From CADEED01 sp035765415 (GTDB lineage: Bacteria; Pseudomonadota; Gammaproteobacteria; Steroidobacterales; Steroidobacteraceae), in assembly GCA_035765415.1 (NCBI GenBank), contig DASTXR010000052.1, positions 1-64,000 of the forward strand: DNA of 64,000 nt, in the 5' to 3' direction. A program made the position numbers and the translations under genes. Shown here piece after piece: positions 24,810 through 33,311 of this stretch. The notes beneath the pieces are model-generated. The model was not told the origin of the DNA. It saw nothing but the letters and a program-made list of their open reading frames with translations, and did not search any database. Positions within the stretch are counted from its first letter, which is position 1; every line of letters begins with the position of its first letter.

Positions 24810-25193
24810 ATGGAAAAACAACGAAAGACGATTGCGGTCGTCGACGACGATATCGGGATCCGGAACGCACTCGAGAGAATGCTGAGCATCGCCGGCTTCG
24901 GCGTACATGCATTCGCCAGCGGCGAGGAGTTCCTCGCCTCCGTGACCACCTGGGACCCCGGCTGCGCCGTCATCGACGTCGACCTGGGCACCATGTGCGG
25001 ACTCGACCTCGCCCGCCATCCCGCCATCGTCGCCGCGGAGTGTCCGCTCATTTTCATCAGCGGCACCGGCGATGAGACCGTGCGCACGCGCGCGATCGCG
25101 CTGGGCTGCGTCGAATTCCTGCGAAAGCCGTTCACGCCTGCGGAGCTGATCGACGCGATCTTCCGCGCGACCAAGGAACCGCCGATTCCCTGA
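24810..25193 (+). CDS. Stand-alone response-regulator receiver domain (FixJ-like)
   Basis: Single receiver domain of 127 residues with no output domain. Acidic pocket VVDDD (10-14), predicted phosphoacceptor Asp56 in AVIDVDLGTMCGLDL, conserved Ser/Thr region ISGTGDE, and Lys106 in EFLRKPF. ATG at 24810 starts MEKQRKTIAVVDDD; a GTG at 24780 would add ten residues. No histidine kinase is nearby, so its cognate sensor is elsewhere. The proximity to an AraC regulator is suggestive only. Confidence 0.85.
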   Translation: MEKQRKTIAVVDDDIGIRNALERMLSIAGFGVHAFASGEEFLASVTTWDPGCAVIDVDLGTMCGLDLARHPAIVAAECPLIFISGTGDETVRTRAIALGCVEFLRKPFTPAELIDAIFRATKEPPIP

Positions 25194-25321
25194 GTTCCGG
25201 CCATGTTCTATCTACTCGCGCGGCGGGTGGGCCGCTCAATGGGACGAAGGGCCAATACTTAAGCGTGGGCGACCTGCGTAGCGTGCGCAACCCATCATCG
25301 GGATATTGCCGGGGTTACACC

Positions 25322-25765
25322 ATGGAACGCCGCACCCTGATAACCGTTCTGTCGCTCCTGTGGCTCGCGTTCGCCGAAAATGCCGCGGCGCAATCACTGC
25401 CGAGCTCGCTGCCTTCGTTGTCGAATCCGCTGATGAGCACGCTGATGAAGTCGCTCGGCGTCACGCAAAACCAGGCCGAAGGCGGTGTCGGATCGATCCT
25501 GACGCTCGCGAAGGAAAAGCTCGCCAAGGGCGATTTCGACAAGATCGCGGCGGTCATCCCCGGCGCCAGCAAGTACCTGGAGAAGGCCAAGTCCCTGGGC
25601 GCCGTCGCCGGCCCTCTCGTCAATGCCGCGGGATTGAATGGCGCACTCGCCAAGCTCGGAATCGACGCGGCTACTGCCGCGAAATTCATCCCCGCGGTGA
25701 CCAGCTTCGTGGGCAAGGCCGGCGGATCCAGGCTCGGTGCGCTGCTCGGCAGCGCGCTGAAATAA
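25322..25765 (+). CDS. Secreted DUF2780-family protein
   Basis: Protein of 147 residues with signal peptide (MERRTLITVLSLLWLAFAENAAAQ) and no cysteines in the mature part. The mature region has amphipathic Ala/Gly/Leu-rich helices with LGVTQNQAEGGVGSILTLAKEKL, typical of DUF2780 (VcgC/VcgE-like). Function of the family is not established. ATG at 25322 was chosen because the signal peptide begins there. Convergent with the GntR gene, 11 bases apart. Confidence 0.75.
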   Translation: MERRTLITVLSLLWLAFAENAAAQSLPSSLPSLSNPLMSTLMKSLGVTQNQAEGGVGSILTLAKEKLAKGDFDKIAAVIPGASKYLEKAKSLGAVAGPLVNAAGLNGALAKLGIDAATAAKFIPAVTSFVGKAGGSRLGALLGSALK

Positions 25766-25776
25766 CGGCGCGGCGC

Positions 25777-26430
25777 TCAGTCGCGCTCGAGGAACTGCGC
25801 CAGCTCGTCGCGGGTTTCCTCGATGTGCTGCGCCGTGAGTTGCCGCGCCTGCCGCGCATCCCCCTCGGCCCAGGCCTCGTACAAGGCGTTGTGCTCGCGC
25901 GTCGCGCGGCGCACGCGCCCGACCGGCAGGAGATGCATGCGCACGTAACGCTGCGACAGCGTGTGCAGGCGACTCAGGACCTCGCTGGTGACCGGTTGCT
26001 GGTGCGGCACGATCAGCGCGAGGTGAAAGGCGCTGTTGAGATTGCCGATGTCGCTCATGGCCTTGGCCGCCAGCGCATCGTTCAATGCACGCAGCGCTTC
26101 GCGCGCCGCGATGTGATCCTTGGCCTTGGCGACCCTGGTGCCCTCGCTGACCGCCGCCGGCTCGAGCGAGAGTCGCAGGCGGAAGACTTCGTCCACCTCG
26201 GCGGCGAGCAGCGGACGCACGCGAAAGCCGCGATGAGCCTCGATGTCGATGAGGCCTTCGGCGCGCAGGCGCACCAGCGCCTCGCGCACCGGGATCTTGC
26301 TGACGCCGAACTCGGCGGCGATGGAATCCTGGAGCAGCGGCGATCCCGGTGAATATTCCCCGGCGAGGATCTTTTCGCGGATGCGCGTGGTGATCTGCCC
26401 GCTCATCGTCCGAAGCAATGGTTCGTTCAT
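25777..26430 (-). CDS. GntR-family (FadR/VanR type) regulator of the hydroxyproline cluster
   Basis: Regulator of 217 residues. N-terminal winged helix about 10-75 (ILAGEYSPGSPLLQDSIAAEFGVSKIPVREALVRLRAEGLI) and an all-helical FCD ligand domain (FHLALIVPHQQPVTSEVL...). The start ATG at 26428-26430 overlaps the epimerase stop (ATGA), so it is co-translated with the 4-hydroxyproline epimerase gene and is the probable regulator of that pathway. The effector is inferred to be hydroxyproline or an intermediate. No operator was identified. Confidence 0.88.
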   Translation of the reverse strand: MNEPLLRTMSGQITTRIREKILAGEYSPGSPLLQDSIAAEFGVSKIPVREALVRLRAEGLIDIEAHRGFRVRPLLAAEVDEVFRLRLSLEPAAVSEGTRVAKAKDHIAAREALRALNDALAAKAMSDIGNLNSAFHLALIVPHQQPVTSEVLSRLHTLSQRYVRMHLLPVGRVRRATREHNALYEAWAEGDARQARQLTAQHIEETRDELAQFLERD

Positions 26431-27356
26431 CGAATTCCCCAGCAGAATGGATCGGACGCGTCGAGCAGCAGCGTGCTCTCCGCGGTCATATGGGCCCGGC
26501 CGCCGATCGTGGGCGAGATCATTCCGGAAGACCGGTCCAGCCAGCGAAAACTTGCGCTGAAGCTGCCACCGACGATGCTTTCCTGGATCCACGATTCGCC
26601 TTCGCCGAGCGCGCCATCGGCCGCCAGGCAGGCGAGTTTGGCGCTGGTGCCCGTGCCGCAGGGCGAGCGGTCGTAGGCCTTGCCCGGACACAGCACGAAA
26701 TTCCGGCAGTCGACCCCGGCCGTGGGTGATGGCCCGAACAGCTCCACGTGGTCCACGTCGGGAAAACCCTGGGCGTTCAGCGCCTGGCGGACGCGCCAGG
26801 TGAAATCCGTGAGTGAATCCACGGCGTCGAGCGCCAGCCGCCGGTCCGCGGCGTCGATCAGGAAGAACCAGTTGCCGCCCCAGGCGACGTCCCCGCGCAC
26901 CTCGCCGATGCCCGGAACGTCCACGATGACTCCCTGCGCCCTGCGGTAGCTAGGCACGTTGCCGAACTCGATGCGGCCGTCGGCGTGCAGTTGCACGTCG
27001 ACGGCGCCCACCGGCGTGTCGATGCGCAGCGCGCCGGGCGCAAGCCGCCTCGCATGGGCCAGCGACGCGATGAGACCGATGGTTCCGTGGCCGCACATGC
27101 CGAGGTAACCGACATTGTTGAAGAAGATGACGCCGAAGCTGCAATCGGTGCGGTGCGGCGGGCACAACAGCGCGCCGACGAACGTGTCGGAGCCGCGCGG
27201 CTCGTTGACCACCGCCGAGCGGTAGGAATCGAACTGGTCGCGAAAGCGTTGCAGGCGCTTTTCGAGCGGGCCGCTGCCGAGATCCGGGCCGCCCTCGAGC
27301 ACCAGGCGCGTGGGCTCGCCGGCGGTGTGCGAATCGATGACGCGGATCCGGTGCAT
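26427..27356 (-). CDS. lhpA: 4-hydroxyproline 2-epimerase (proline racemase family)
   Basis: Cofactor-independent epimerase of 309 residues converting trans-4-hydroxy-L-proline to cis-4-hydroxy-D-proline. Both catalytic cysteines are present: Cys88 in YLGMCGHGT and Cys233 in RSPCGTGTSAK. A threonine at the second position would indicate trans-3-hydroxyproline dehydratase instead, so an epimerase/racemase is favoured. Context with a deaminase and FAD dehydrogenase specific to this pathway supports hydroxyproline over proline. ATG at 27356 starts MHRIRVIDSHTAGEPTR. Divergent from the dehydrogenase, 45 bases apart, so a shared control region is likely. Confidence 0.9.
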   Translation of the reverse strand: MHRIRVIDSHTAGEPTRLVLEGGPDLGSGPLEKRLQRFRDQFDSYRSAVVNEPRGSDTFVGALLCPPHRTDCSFGVIFFNNVGYLGMCGHGTIGLIASLAHARRLAPGALRIDTPVGAVDVQLHADGRIEFGNVPSYRRAQGVIVDVPGIGEVRGDVAWGGNWFFLIDAADRRLALDAVDSLTDFTWRVRQALNAQGFPDVDHVELFGPSPTAGVDCRNFVLCPGKAYDRSPCGTGTSAKLACLAADGALGEGESWIQESIVGGSFSASFRWLDRSSGMISPTIGGRAHMTAESTLLLDASDPFCWGIR

Positions 27357-27401
27357 TTCAGTCCTGTTTCGCCACGGGCGTAGATCGTATACGGTAGCCG
27401 C

Positions 27402-28658
27402 ATGGCGGAGCAAGAAACGATCGCGGTCATCGGCGCCGGCGTCATCGGCAGCGCGATCGCCTGCGCGCTGGCGCAGGAAGGCCGCGATGTCCTGCTGCTC
27501 GACCGGGCGCCGCCCGGGGAAGCCGGCGCGAGTTTCGGCAACGCGGGACACATCGCCGCCGAGCTGGTCGAGCCCCTGCCCTCACCCGGATTGTTGTTCG
27601 GGTTCTGGCGCGAGCTGTTCGCATTCGGCGGAGTGCTCGATGTGCCGGCGCGCCGGCTCGGCGCTTTCCTGCCGTGGGCGGCGCGCTTTGGCCAGGCAGC
27701 CTTCCGCCGCGAGCGGAACACGGCGCACCTCGCGCCTTTTGTCAGACCCTCCGTCACCGCGCTCATCGGCATGCTGCGCGACATCGGCCGGCCCGATCTG
27801 ATCCGTCAACACGGGCACTACGAGTTGTGGCTCGACGGCGATGCCGAGCGCGGCGCGCGCACCCAGGCGCTGGCGATGGAAAGACTCGGGGTGCCAACGC
27901 AGCCCGCGCCGCGCGAGCTGGTCGAGTCCGCCCGGCAAGCCGCGCGCGCCGCCACCGCCGCCGCCCTGCACTTCCCCCTGAGCGCACACGTGCTCGATCC
28001 GCTCGAAGTCGTGCGCGCGTTCGCGGCCGACGCCACGCAGCGCGGCGCCCGGTTCCTGCGGCGCGAGGTTCGTGACCTGCGCGCGAGCGGCGCCGGCGTG
28101 CAGGTGATCACCGCCACCGAAACCATCCTGGCGCGCTCGGCCATCGTGTGCCTGGGCGCGTGGTCGGCCCCGCTGCTGGCGCCGTTCGGCCTGAAGGTGC
28201 CACTGGAAGCCGCTCGGGGCTATCACGTGCAGATGCCCGGCGCCATTGCGCTGGTCGACGCGCCGCTGCTCTACGCCGACGCGAAGATTCTCGTGACGCC
28301 GATGGCCGGACGCGTGCGCGCCACCAGCTTCATGGAATTCGCGGGCGCCGATGCGCCGCCGGATCCGCGCAAGCCCGCTTGCCTGCGCGACCGCCTGCGC
28401 ACACTGGGCTACCACTGCGACGAGGCAGCGCCGGGCTGGGTCGGACCTCGCCCGGTGCTCCCGGACTATCTACCCGCCATGGGCCGGGTCGCCGCGGCGC
28501 CCAACGTGCTGTATGCATTCGGGCATCAGCACATCGGGCTCACGTTGTGCGCGGTGACCGCGCGGGCGATGGCCGACCTGGTCGCCGGGCGTACGCCCGC
28601 GGTGGACGTTTCCGCATTCGATCTGCGCCGCTTCGGCGCAGGAAAAATCCGCAGTTAG
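27402..28658 (+). CDS. FAD-dependent D-amino-acid dehydrogenase, probable D-hydroxyproline dehydrogenase
   Basis: DAO-family flavoprotein of 418 residues. The N-terminal Rossmann motif is VIGAGVIGSAIACALAQEG, with the DadA-like GASFGNAGHIAAE after it, and the C-terminal FAD segment is AFGHQHIGLTLCAVTARAMADLV. Its place between the epimerase and the deaminase implies oxidation of cis-4-hydroxy-D-proline to pyrroline-4-hydroxy-2-carboxylate, with electrons passed to the respiratory chain. Single-polypeptide form; no separate alpha/gamma subunits are present. 16 bases upstream of the deaminase. Confidence 0.85.
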   Translation: MAEQETIAVIGAGVIGSAIACALAQEGRDVLLLDRAPPGEAGASFGNAGHIAAELVEPLPSPGLLFGFWRELFAFGGVLDVPARRLGAFLPWAARFGQAAFRRERNTAHLAPFVRPSVTALIGMLRDIGRPDLIRQHGHYELWLDGDAERGARTQALAMERLGVPTQPAPRELVESARQAARAATAAALHFPLSAHVLDPLEVVRAFAADATQRGARFLRREVRDLRASGAGVQVITATETILARSAIVCLGAWSAPLLAPFGLKVPLEAARGYHVQMPGAIALVDAPLLYADAKILVTPMAGRVRATSFMEFAGADAPPDPRKPACLRDRLRTLGYHCDEAAPGWVGPRPVLPDYLPAMGRVAAAPNVLYAFGHQHIGLTLCAVTARAMADLVAGRTPAVDVSAFDLRRFGAGKIRS

Positions 28659-28674
28659 AGGAGCTGACGTCGTC

Positions 28675-29586
28675 ATGAAGAAATGGTCTGGCGTGTTTCC
28701 CGCAACCACCACGCAGTTCACGCGCGACGAACGCCTGGACCTGGCGGCGACGCAGAAGGTCGTGGCCGCGCTCGTGGACGACGGCGTCGATGGCGTCATC
28801 TGCATGGGGACGGTGGGCGAGAACTGTTCATTGAGCGCCGAGGAGAAGCGCGCCGTCATGGCCGCCATCCGCGAAGTCGCCGGCGGACGTGTCCCGGTGT
28901 TGTCCGGCGTGGCGGAATACACCACGGCGCAGGCCGTGCAGTACGCGCGCGATGCGGAAAAGGCCGGCATCGACGGCCTCATGGTGCTCCCGGCCATGGT
29001 CTACAAGTCGAACCGCCGCGAAACCCTGCATCACTACCGAAGCGTGGCCAGGGCAACCGCCCTGCCCATCATGGTGTACAACAACCCGGTTTCTTACGGC
29101 GTGGACATCACCGTCGAGATGTTCGGCGAGCTCACGGACCTGGCCAACATCGTCGCCATCAAGGAGTCCTCCGAAGACACACGTCGCCTCACCGACCTGC
29201 GGCGAGCGCACGGCGAGCGGTTCGTGCTGTTCGCCGGCGTGGACGACATCGTGCTCGAGAGCCTCATGCTGGGCGCGAGCGGCTGGGTGTCCGGGCTCAC
29301 CAACGCCTTCCCGCGCGAATCGGTGGCGCTGTTCCAGCTTGCCAAGGCCGGCCGCTACGCGGAGGCGCTCGCCATCTATCGCTGGTTCATGCCGCTGCTG
29401 CACCTCGACACCATTCCGACGCTGGTCCAGTGCATCAAGCTCGCCGAGCAGCTCATGGGCCGCGGATCGGAAATGGTTCGCGCCCCGCGCCTGTGCCTCG
29501 ACGGCGAGGAGCGCGCCTGGGTCGAACGCCTGGTGCGCGAGGCCGTGGCGACGCGCCCGCCACTGCAATCCGACAAGTCGCCATGA
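28675..29586 (+). CDS. lhpC: Pyrroline-4-hydroxy-2-carboxylate deaminase (DHDPS family)
   Basis: Class I aldolase-fold enzyme of 303 residues of the DapA/NAL superfamily. The Schiff-base Lys163 lies in NIVAIKESSEDTRR and Tyr135 in VYNNPVSYG; GTVGENCSLS replaces the substrate loop of true DapA. In this cluster it should convert pyrroline-4-hydroxy-2-carboxylate to alpha-ketoglutarate semialdehyde and ammonia. The next enzyme, the semialdehyde dehydrogenase, is not in the window. The stop overlaps the start of the TauE/SafE permease (ATGA). Confidence 0.87.
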   Translation: MKKWSGVFPATTTQFTRDERLDLAATQKVVAALVDDGVDGVICMGTVGENCSLSAEEKRAVMAAIREVAGGRVPVLSGVAEYTTAQAVQYARDAEKAGIDGLMVLPAMVYKSNRRETLHHYRSVARATALPIMVYNNPVSYGVDITVEMFGELTDLANIVAIKESSEDTRRLTDLRRAHGERFVLFAGVDDIVLESLMLGASGWVSGLTNAFPRESVALFQLAKAGRYAEALAIYRWFMPLLHLDTIPTLVQCIKLAEQLMGRGSEMVRAPRLCLDGEERAWVERLVREAVATRPPLQSDKSP

Positions 29587-30449
29587 GCCTGGCGGCGCAA
29601 GCGCTGCTCGGCCTTCTCGGCCTGCTGGCGGCGTTCTTCATCTGGCGCTGGATCGCCATCGAGCGCCGGCGCCCTCGCGAACCGGCGCCGCCACGCGGCC
29701 TGCTGCATTCGGCAACGGGCTTCGTCACGAATTTCTTCGACACGCTGGGCGTGGGCTCCTTCGCACCCACCACCTCCGTCTTCAAACTACTGCGACTCGT
29801 GCCCGACGAGCGGATCCCGGGCACGTTGAACGCCGGGCATGCGTTGCCGACCATCGCGCAGGCACTCATATTCATCGCCGCGGTCAGCGTCGATCCCGTG
29901 ACACTGGTGGCGATGATCGGCGCCGCGGTGCTGGGCGCCTGGGCGGGCTCCGGCCTGGTGGCGCGACTGCCCAAACACGCCATCCAGATCGGCATGGGAG
30001 TGGCGCTGCTGTGCGCAGCCGCATTGTTCGTGCTCGGCATCGTCGAATGGATTCCGGCCGGCGGTGACGCGCTGCGACTGCGCGGTCCGTTGCTCGCGAT
30101 CGCCGTGGGCTGCAACTTCGTGCTGGGCGCGCTGATGACGCTGGGCGTCGGGCTGTACGCGCCCTGCCTCATTCTCATCAGCCTGCTCGGCATGAACCCC
30201 ATCGCCGCCTTTCCGATCATGATGGGTTCGTGCGCGTTCCTCATGCCCGTGGCCGGGCTGCGGTTCATCGCGGCGCAGCGCTACGACGTGCGCGCGGCGC
30301 TGGGACTCGCGCTCGGGGGCATTCCCGGCGTGCTCATCGCCGCGTTCATCGTGAAGCAGCTGCCGCTGTTGTGGCTGCGCTGGCTGGTGGTCGCCGTGGT
30401 GACGTACACGGCCATCGCCATGCTGCGCTCCGCGCGCACGCGTCCCTGA
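29583..30449 (+). CDS. TauE/SafE-family membrane transporter
   Basis: Membrane protein of 288 residues with about eight hydrophobic segments and two related halves (FFDTLGVGSFAPTTSVFKL; FVLGALMTLGVGLYAPCLILI), the TauE/SafE (formerly DUF81) pattern. The family exports or imports small organic or sulfur anions; specificity cannot be read from sequence. The ATG overlaps the deaminase stop, so it belongs to the hydroxyproline operon and may move hydroxyproline, a pathway intermediate or an acidic product. A longer open frame reaching back to 28683 is a shadow of the deaminase. Confidence 0.85.
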   Translation: MSLAAQALLGLLGLLAAFFIWRWIAIERRRPREPAPPRGLLHSATGFVTNFFDTLGVGSFAPTTSVFKLLRLVPDERIPGTLNAGHALPTIAQALIFIAAVSVDPVTLVAMIGAAVLGAWAGSGLVARLPKHAIQIGMGVALLCAAALFVLGIVEWIPAGGDALRLRGPLLAIAVGCNFVLGALMTLGVGLYAPCLILISLLGMNPIAAFPIMMGSCAFLMPVAGLRFIAAQRYDVRAALGLALGGIPGVLIAAFIVKQLPLLWLRWLVVAVVTYTAIAMLRSARTRP

Positions 30450-30467
30450 CACCGCGCAACGGGCGAA

Positions 30468-30692
30468 CTACTTCTTCTTCGCGGAAGACTTTTTCGCCCG
30501 CGTGCGCCTGCGTCCGGGGGCCGGTGGCACTTTGCCGCCGGCGCGACGCGCTTCGGACAGGCCGATCGCGATCGCCTGCTTGCGGCTGGTCACTTTCTTG
30601 CCGGACCGTCCGCTGCGCAACGTGCCTTCCTTGCGCTCGTGCATCGCGCGCTTCACCTTCTGCTCGGCTTTCTTTCCGTATCGGTTTGCCAT
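30468..30692 (-). CDS. Small basic DUF6496-like protein
   Basis: Protein of 74 residues, about one third Lys/Arg, with RYGKKAEQKVKRAMHERKEG, the motif SRKQAIAIGLSEARRAGGKVP and a histone-H1-like tail KKSSAKKK. Relatives are short conserved proteins of unknown function in proteobacteria, possibly nucleic-acid binding by composition. ATG 30690-30692 is preceded by GAGG (AGGAGG on the minus strand), a good ribosome-binding site. Convergent with the TauE/SafE gene. Confidence 0.75.
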   Translation of the reverse strand: MANRYGKKAEQKVKRAMHERKEGTLRSGRSGKKVTSRKQAIAIGLSEARRAGGKVPPAPGRRRTRAKKSSAKKK

Positions 30693-30834
30693 GGAAACCT
30701 CCTCGTGCGGCTACCATGCCCGCCACCGCCACCGGGGCGCTGTAGGCTGACGCCCACGCATCGCGTACGCAGCGAGCGGCGCGAATCGCCGAAGCGACTT
30801 ACAATCCCGCCCCTCGTACACCGGGACCCCATAC

Positions 30835-33096
30835 ATGCGCCTAACTGCCCTGATCGCGCTTGCCGCCCTGCTGGCGAGCCCCTGCTTCGGCGACTCACCC
30901 GCCGCGGATCCGCGCGACACCGCATTGCTCTCGCGCATGACACTCACCGAAAAGGTCAACCAGCTCATGCTGCTCAGCAAGGGCACCATGACCGGCCCGG
31001 ACTCGGCCGGCCGGCCTAACAAACCGGCGGAGGACCTGGCGCGCGAAGGCATCGGCTTCCAGATGTCGGCGTTCGAATGGTCGGCGGCGGACATCAACCG
31101 CATCCAGCGCATCGCGGTCAAGGAGTCGCGGCTCGGCATTCCCGTGGTGTTCGCGACCGACATCATCCATGGTTACTGGACCGTCTTTCCCGTGCCGCTG
31201 GGCTTGAGCGCCACCTTCGATCCGGCCGACGCGCGAACGGTAGCCGCCATCTCCGGCCTCGAAGGTTATTCGCATGGCCAGCGCTGGACGTTCGCGCCCA
31301 TGGTCGATCACCCCGTCGATCCGCGCTGGGGCCGCGTCGTCGAGACTTTCGGTGAATCGCCGCTGGTCAGCAGCGACTACGCAGTGGCGACCGTGCGGGG
31401 CTTTCATGGCTCGCTCGCGCAATTGCCGGGAAAACCGGCGCCCGCCGATTTCGGCGTGGCGAGCTGCCTCAAGCACTACCTGGGCTACGGCGCCGTGCAG
31501 GGCGGCAAGGATTACGCGTACGTCGATCTCACCGAACGCAGCATCCGCGAATTTCACCTGCCGCCGTTCGCGGCTGGCGTCGCGGCCGGCGCGCCTTCGG
31601 TGATGCCGGCATTCACCACCGGTCCCGGGGGAGTGCCGATGTCCGCGCACCGCAAACTACTCCAGGACGTGCTGCGCGGTGAGCTCGGCTTCAACGGCGT
31701 GCTCGTCTCCGACTACGCGGGCATCACGGAGATGCGCAACCACGGCACCGCCGCCGACGATCTCGAAGCCGCGGTACAGGCGCTGCGCGATGGCACCATG
31801 ACCATCGACATGGAAGACGGCGTCTACTATGCGCAACTCGCGCGCGCCGTCACCGCCGGCCGACTGCGCGTCGAGGAAATCGACCGCGAAGTGCTGCGCG
31901 CGCTCGCGTTCAAGCGGCGTCTCGGCTTGTTCGAGAAGCCGTATGTTCCCGAAGACCTCGAGAAACGCGTGCGGGTTTCCGAGGCGCATCGCGCGGCGGC
32001 GCGCGAAATCGCACGCAAGTCCATCGTGCTGCTCAAGAACGACGCCAACCTGCTGCCTTTGAACGCCAGGCGCATTCTCGTCACGGGGCCGCTCGCCGAC
32101 GCGCGCGAAGACCTGCTGGGGCCCTGGCATGCGCGTGGCGAGGCCAAGGACGTCGTGAGCGTGCTCACCGGCATTCGTGAACGTGCGGCGTCCGGCAAGA
32201 GCGGCGTCACGGTGAGCTACAGCGAAGGCGCGAAAATCGATGGCAAGGGCAAGGCGGTCGAAGGTGATCCGCAGCGCATCGCCGCCGCCGCGAGTGAAGC
32301 CCGCAACAGCGACCTCATCGTCGCGGTCGTCGGTGAACGCGAATCGCAGAGCGGCGAGGCGAAGAATCGCGCGTATCTCGATCTGCCCGGCGGCCAGCAG
32401 GCGCTGATCGACGCGCTGATCGCCACGGGCAAACCCGTGGTCGTGGTGCTCATCACCGGTCGCGCCCTCGCCGTGCCTGCGCTGGTGGAAAAATCCGGCG
32501 CGCTCGTGCACACGTTCTTTCCCGGCATCGAAGGCGGCCACGCGCTCGCGGACGTGCTGTTCGGCGATTACAACCCCGGCGGCAAGCAGCCCGTCACCTG
32601 GCCCCGCAGCGTCGGTCAATTGCCGATTCACCACTACGACCCACCCAACGGCCGGCCTAACATCCCCGAGCGCGGCGACTACAAGGCGCACTGGCTGGAT
32701 GAGCCGGACGAACCGCTGTTCGCCTTCGGCTTCGGGCTGTCGTATACGCACTTTTCCTTGAGCGCACTCGAGTTGCCGAAACGCATCACGCGCTCGGAGT
32801 CGCTGACGGTGCGCGTGCGCCTCACCAACAGCGGCGGCCGCGCCGGCGACGAAGTGCCGCAACTCTACATCCGGCCGCGCGTCGCTTCCGGCGTGACCGG
32901 CAAGCGCCTGCAGGCCTATCGGCGCGTGCACCTGGCGGCCGGCGAATCGCGCGTCATCGAGTTCTCGCTACCGGCCAGCAGCCTCGTGACGATGAATTCG
33001 CAGGATCGCTGGGCGCTCGAAAACGGCACCTACGAAGTGACGCTCGGCACCAGCGCGCAAGGCGGCCTCACCGGCACGTTCGAGCTCGCGAACTGA
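30835..33096 (+). CDS. bglX: Periplasmic beta-glucosidase, glycoside hydrolase family 3 (BglX-like)
   Basis: Exported enzyme of 753 residues with signal peptide (about 1-20). GH3 N-domain at about 30-370 with KHYLGYGAVQGGKDYAYVDL, and the nucleophile aspartate in GFNGVLVSDYAGITEM. The GH3 C-domain holds SIVLLKNDANLLPL and a FPGIEGGHALADVLFGDYNPGGK segment, and a fibronectin-III-like domain ends the protein. It removes terminal beta-linked glucose from oligosaccharides. With the GH144-like enzyme downstream it may process sophorooligosaccharides (beta-1,2); this is inference from context. Confidence 0.92.
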   Translation: MRLTALIALAALLASPCFGDSPAADPRDTALLSRMTLTEKVNQLMLLSKGTMTGPDSAGRPNKPAEDLAREGIGFQMSAFEWSAADINRIQRIAVKESRLGIPVVFATDIIHGYWTVFPVPLGLSATFDPADARTVAAISGLEGYSHGQRWTFAPMVDHPVDPRWGRVVETFGESPLVSSDYAVATVRGFHGSLAQLPGKPAPADFGVASCLKHYLGYGAVQGGKDYAYVDLTERSIREFHLPPFAAGVAAGAPSVMPAFTTGPGGVPMSAHRKLLQDVLRGELGFNGVLVSDYAGITEMRNHGTAADDLEAAVQALRDGTMTIDMEDGVYYAQLARAVTAGRLRVEEIDREVLRALAFKRRLGLFEKPYVPEDLEKRVRVSEAHRAAAREIARKSIVLLKNDANLLPLNARRILVTGPLADAREDLLGPWHARGEAKDVVSVLTGIRERAASGKSGVTVSYSEGAKIDGKGKAVEGDPQRIAAAASEARNSDLIVAVVGERESQSGEAKNRAYLDLPGGQQALIDALIATGKPVVVVLITGRALAVPALVEKSGALVHTFFPGIEGGHALADVLFGDYNPGGKQPVTWPRSVGQLPIHHYDPPNGRPNIPERGDYKAHWLDEPDEPLFAFGFGLSYTHFSLSALELPKRITRSESLTVRVRLTNSGGRAGDEVPQLYIRPRVASGVTGKRLQAYRRVHLAAGESRVIEFSLPASSLVTMNSQDRWALENGTYEVTLGTSAQGGLTGTFELAN

Positions 33097-33311
33097 CGCT
33101 GCTGCACTGCGTCGCGGCCCGTGGACTAACTAGTCACGCGCTGTCGGACGACGCCACCCTCACCCGGGGTGTCATTCCTACACGCCGAAACCAGATTCCG
33201 CGCGCGCGGAGTGTGAGAATCGCCGCATAGCTAGCATGTCGGCTTATCACAACGCTGCAGTGCGATGTGCGTGTTGCCGCCGTGCAAACGACGAACACGA
33301 GTGGGGCTCAC

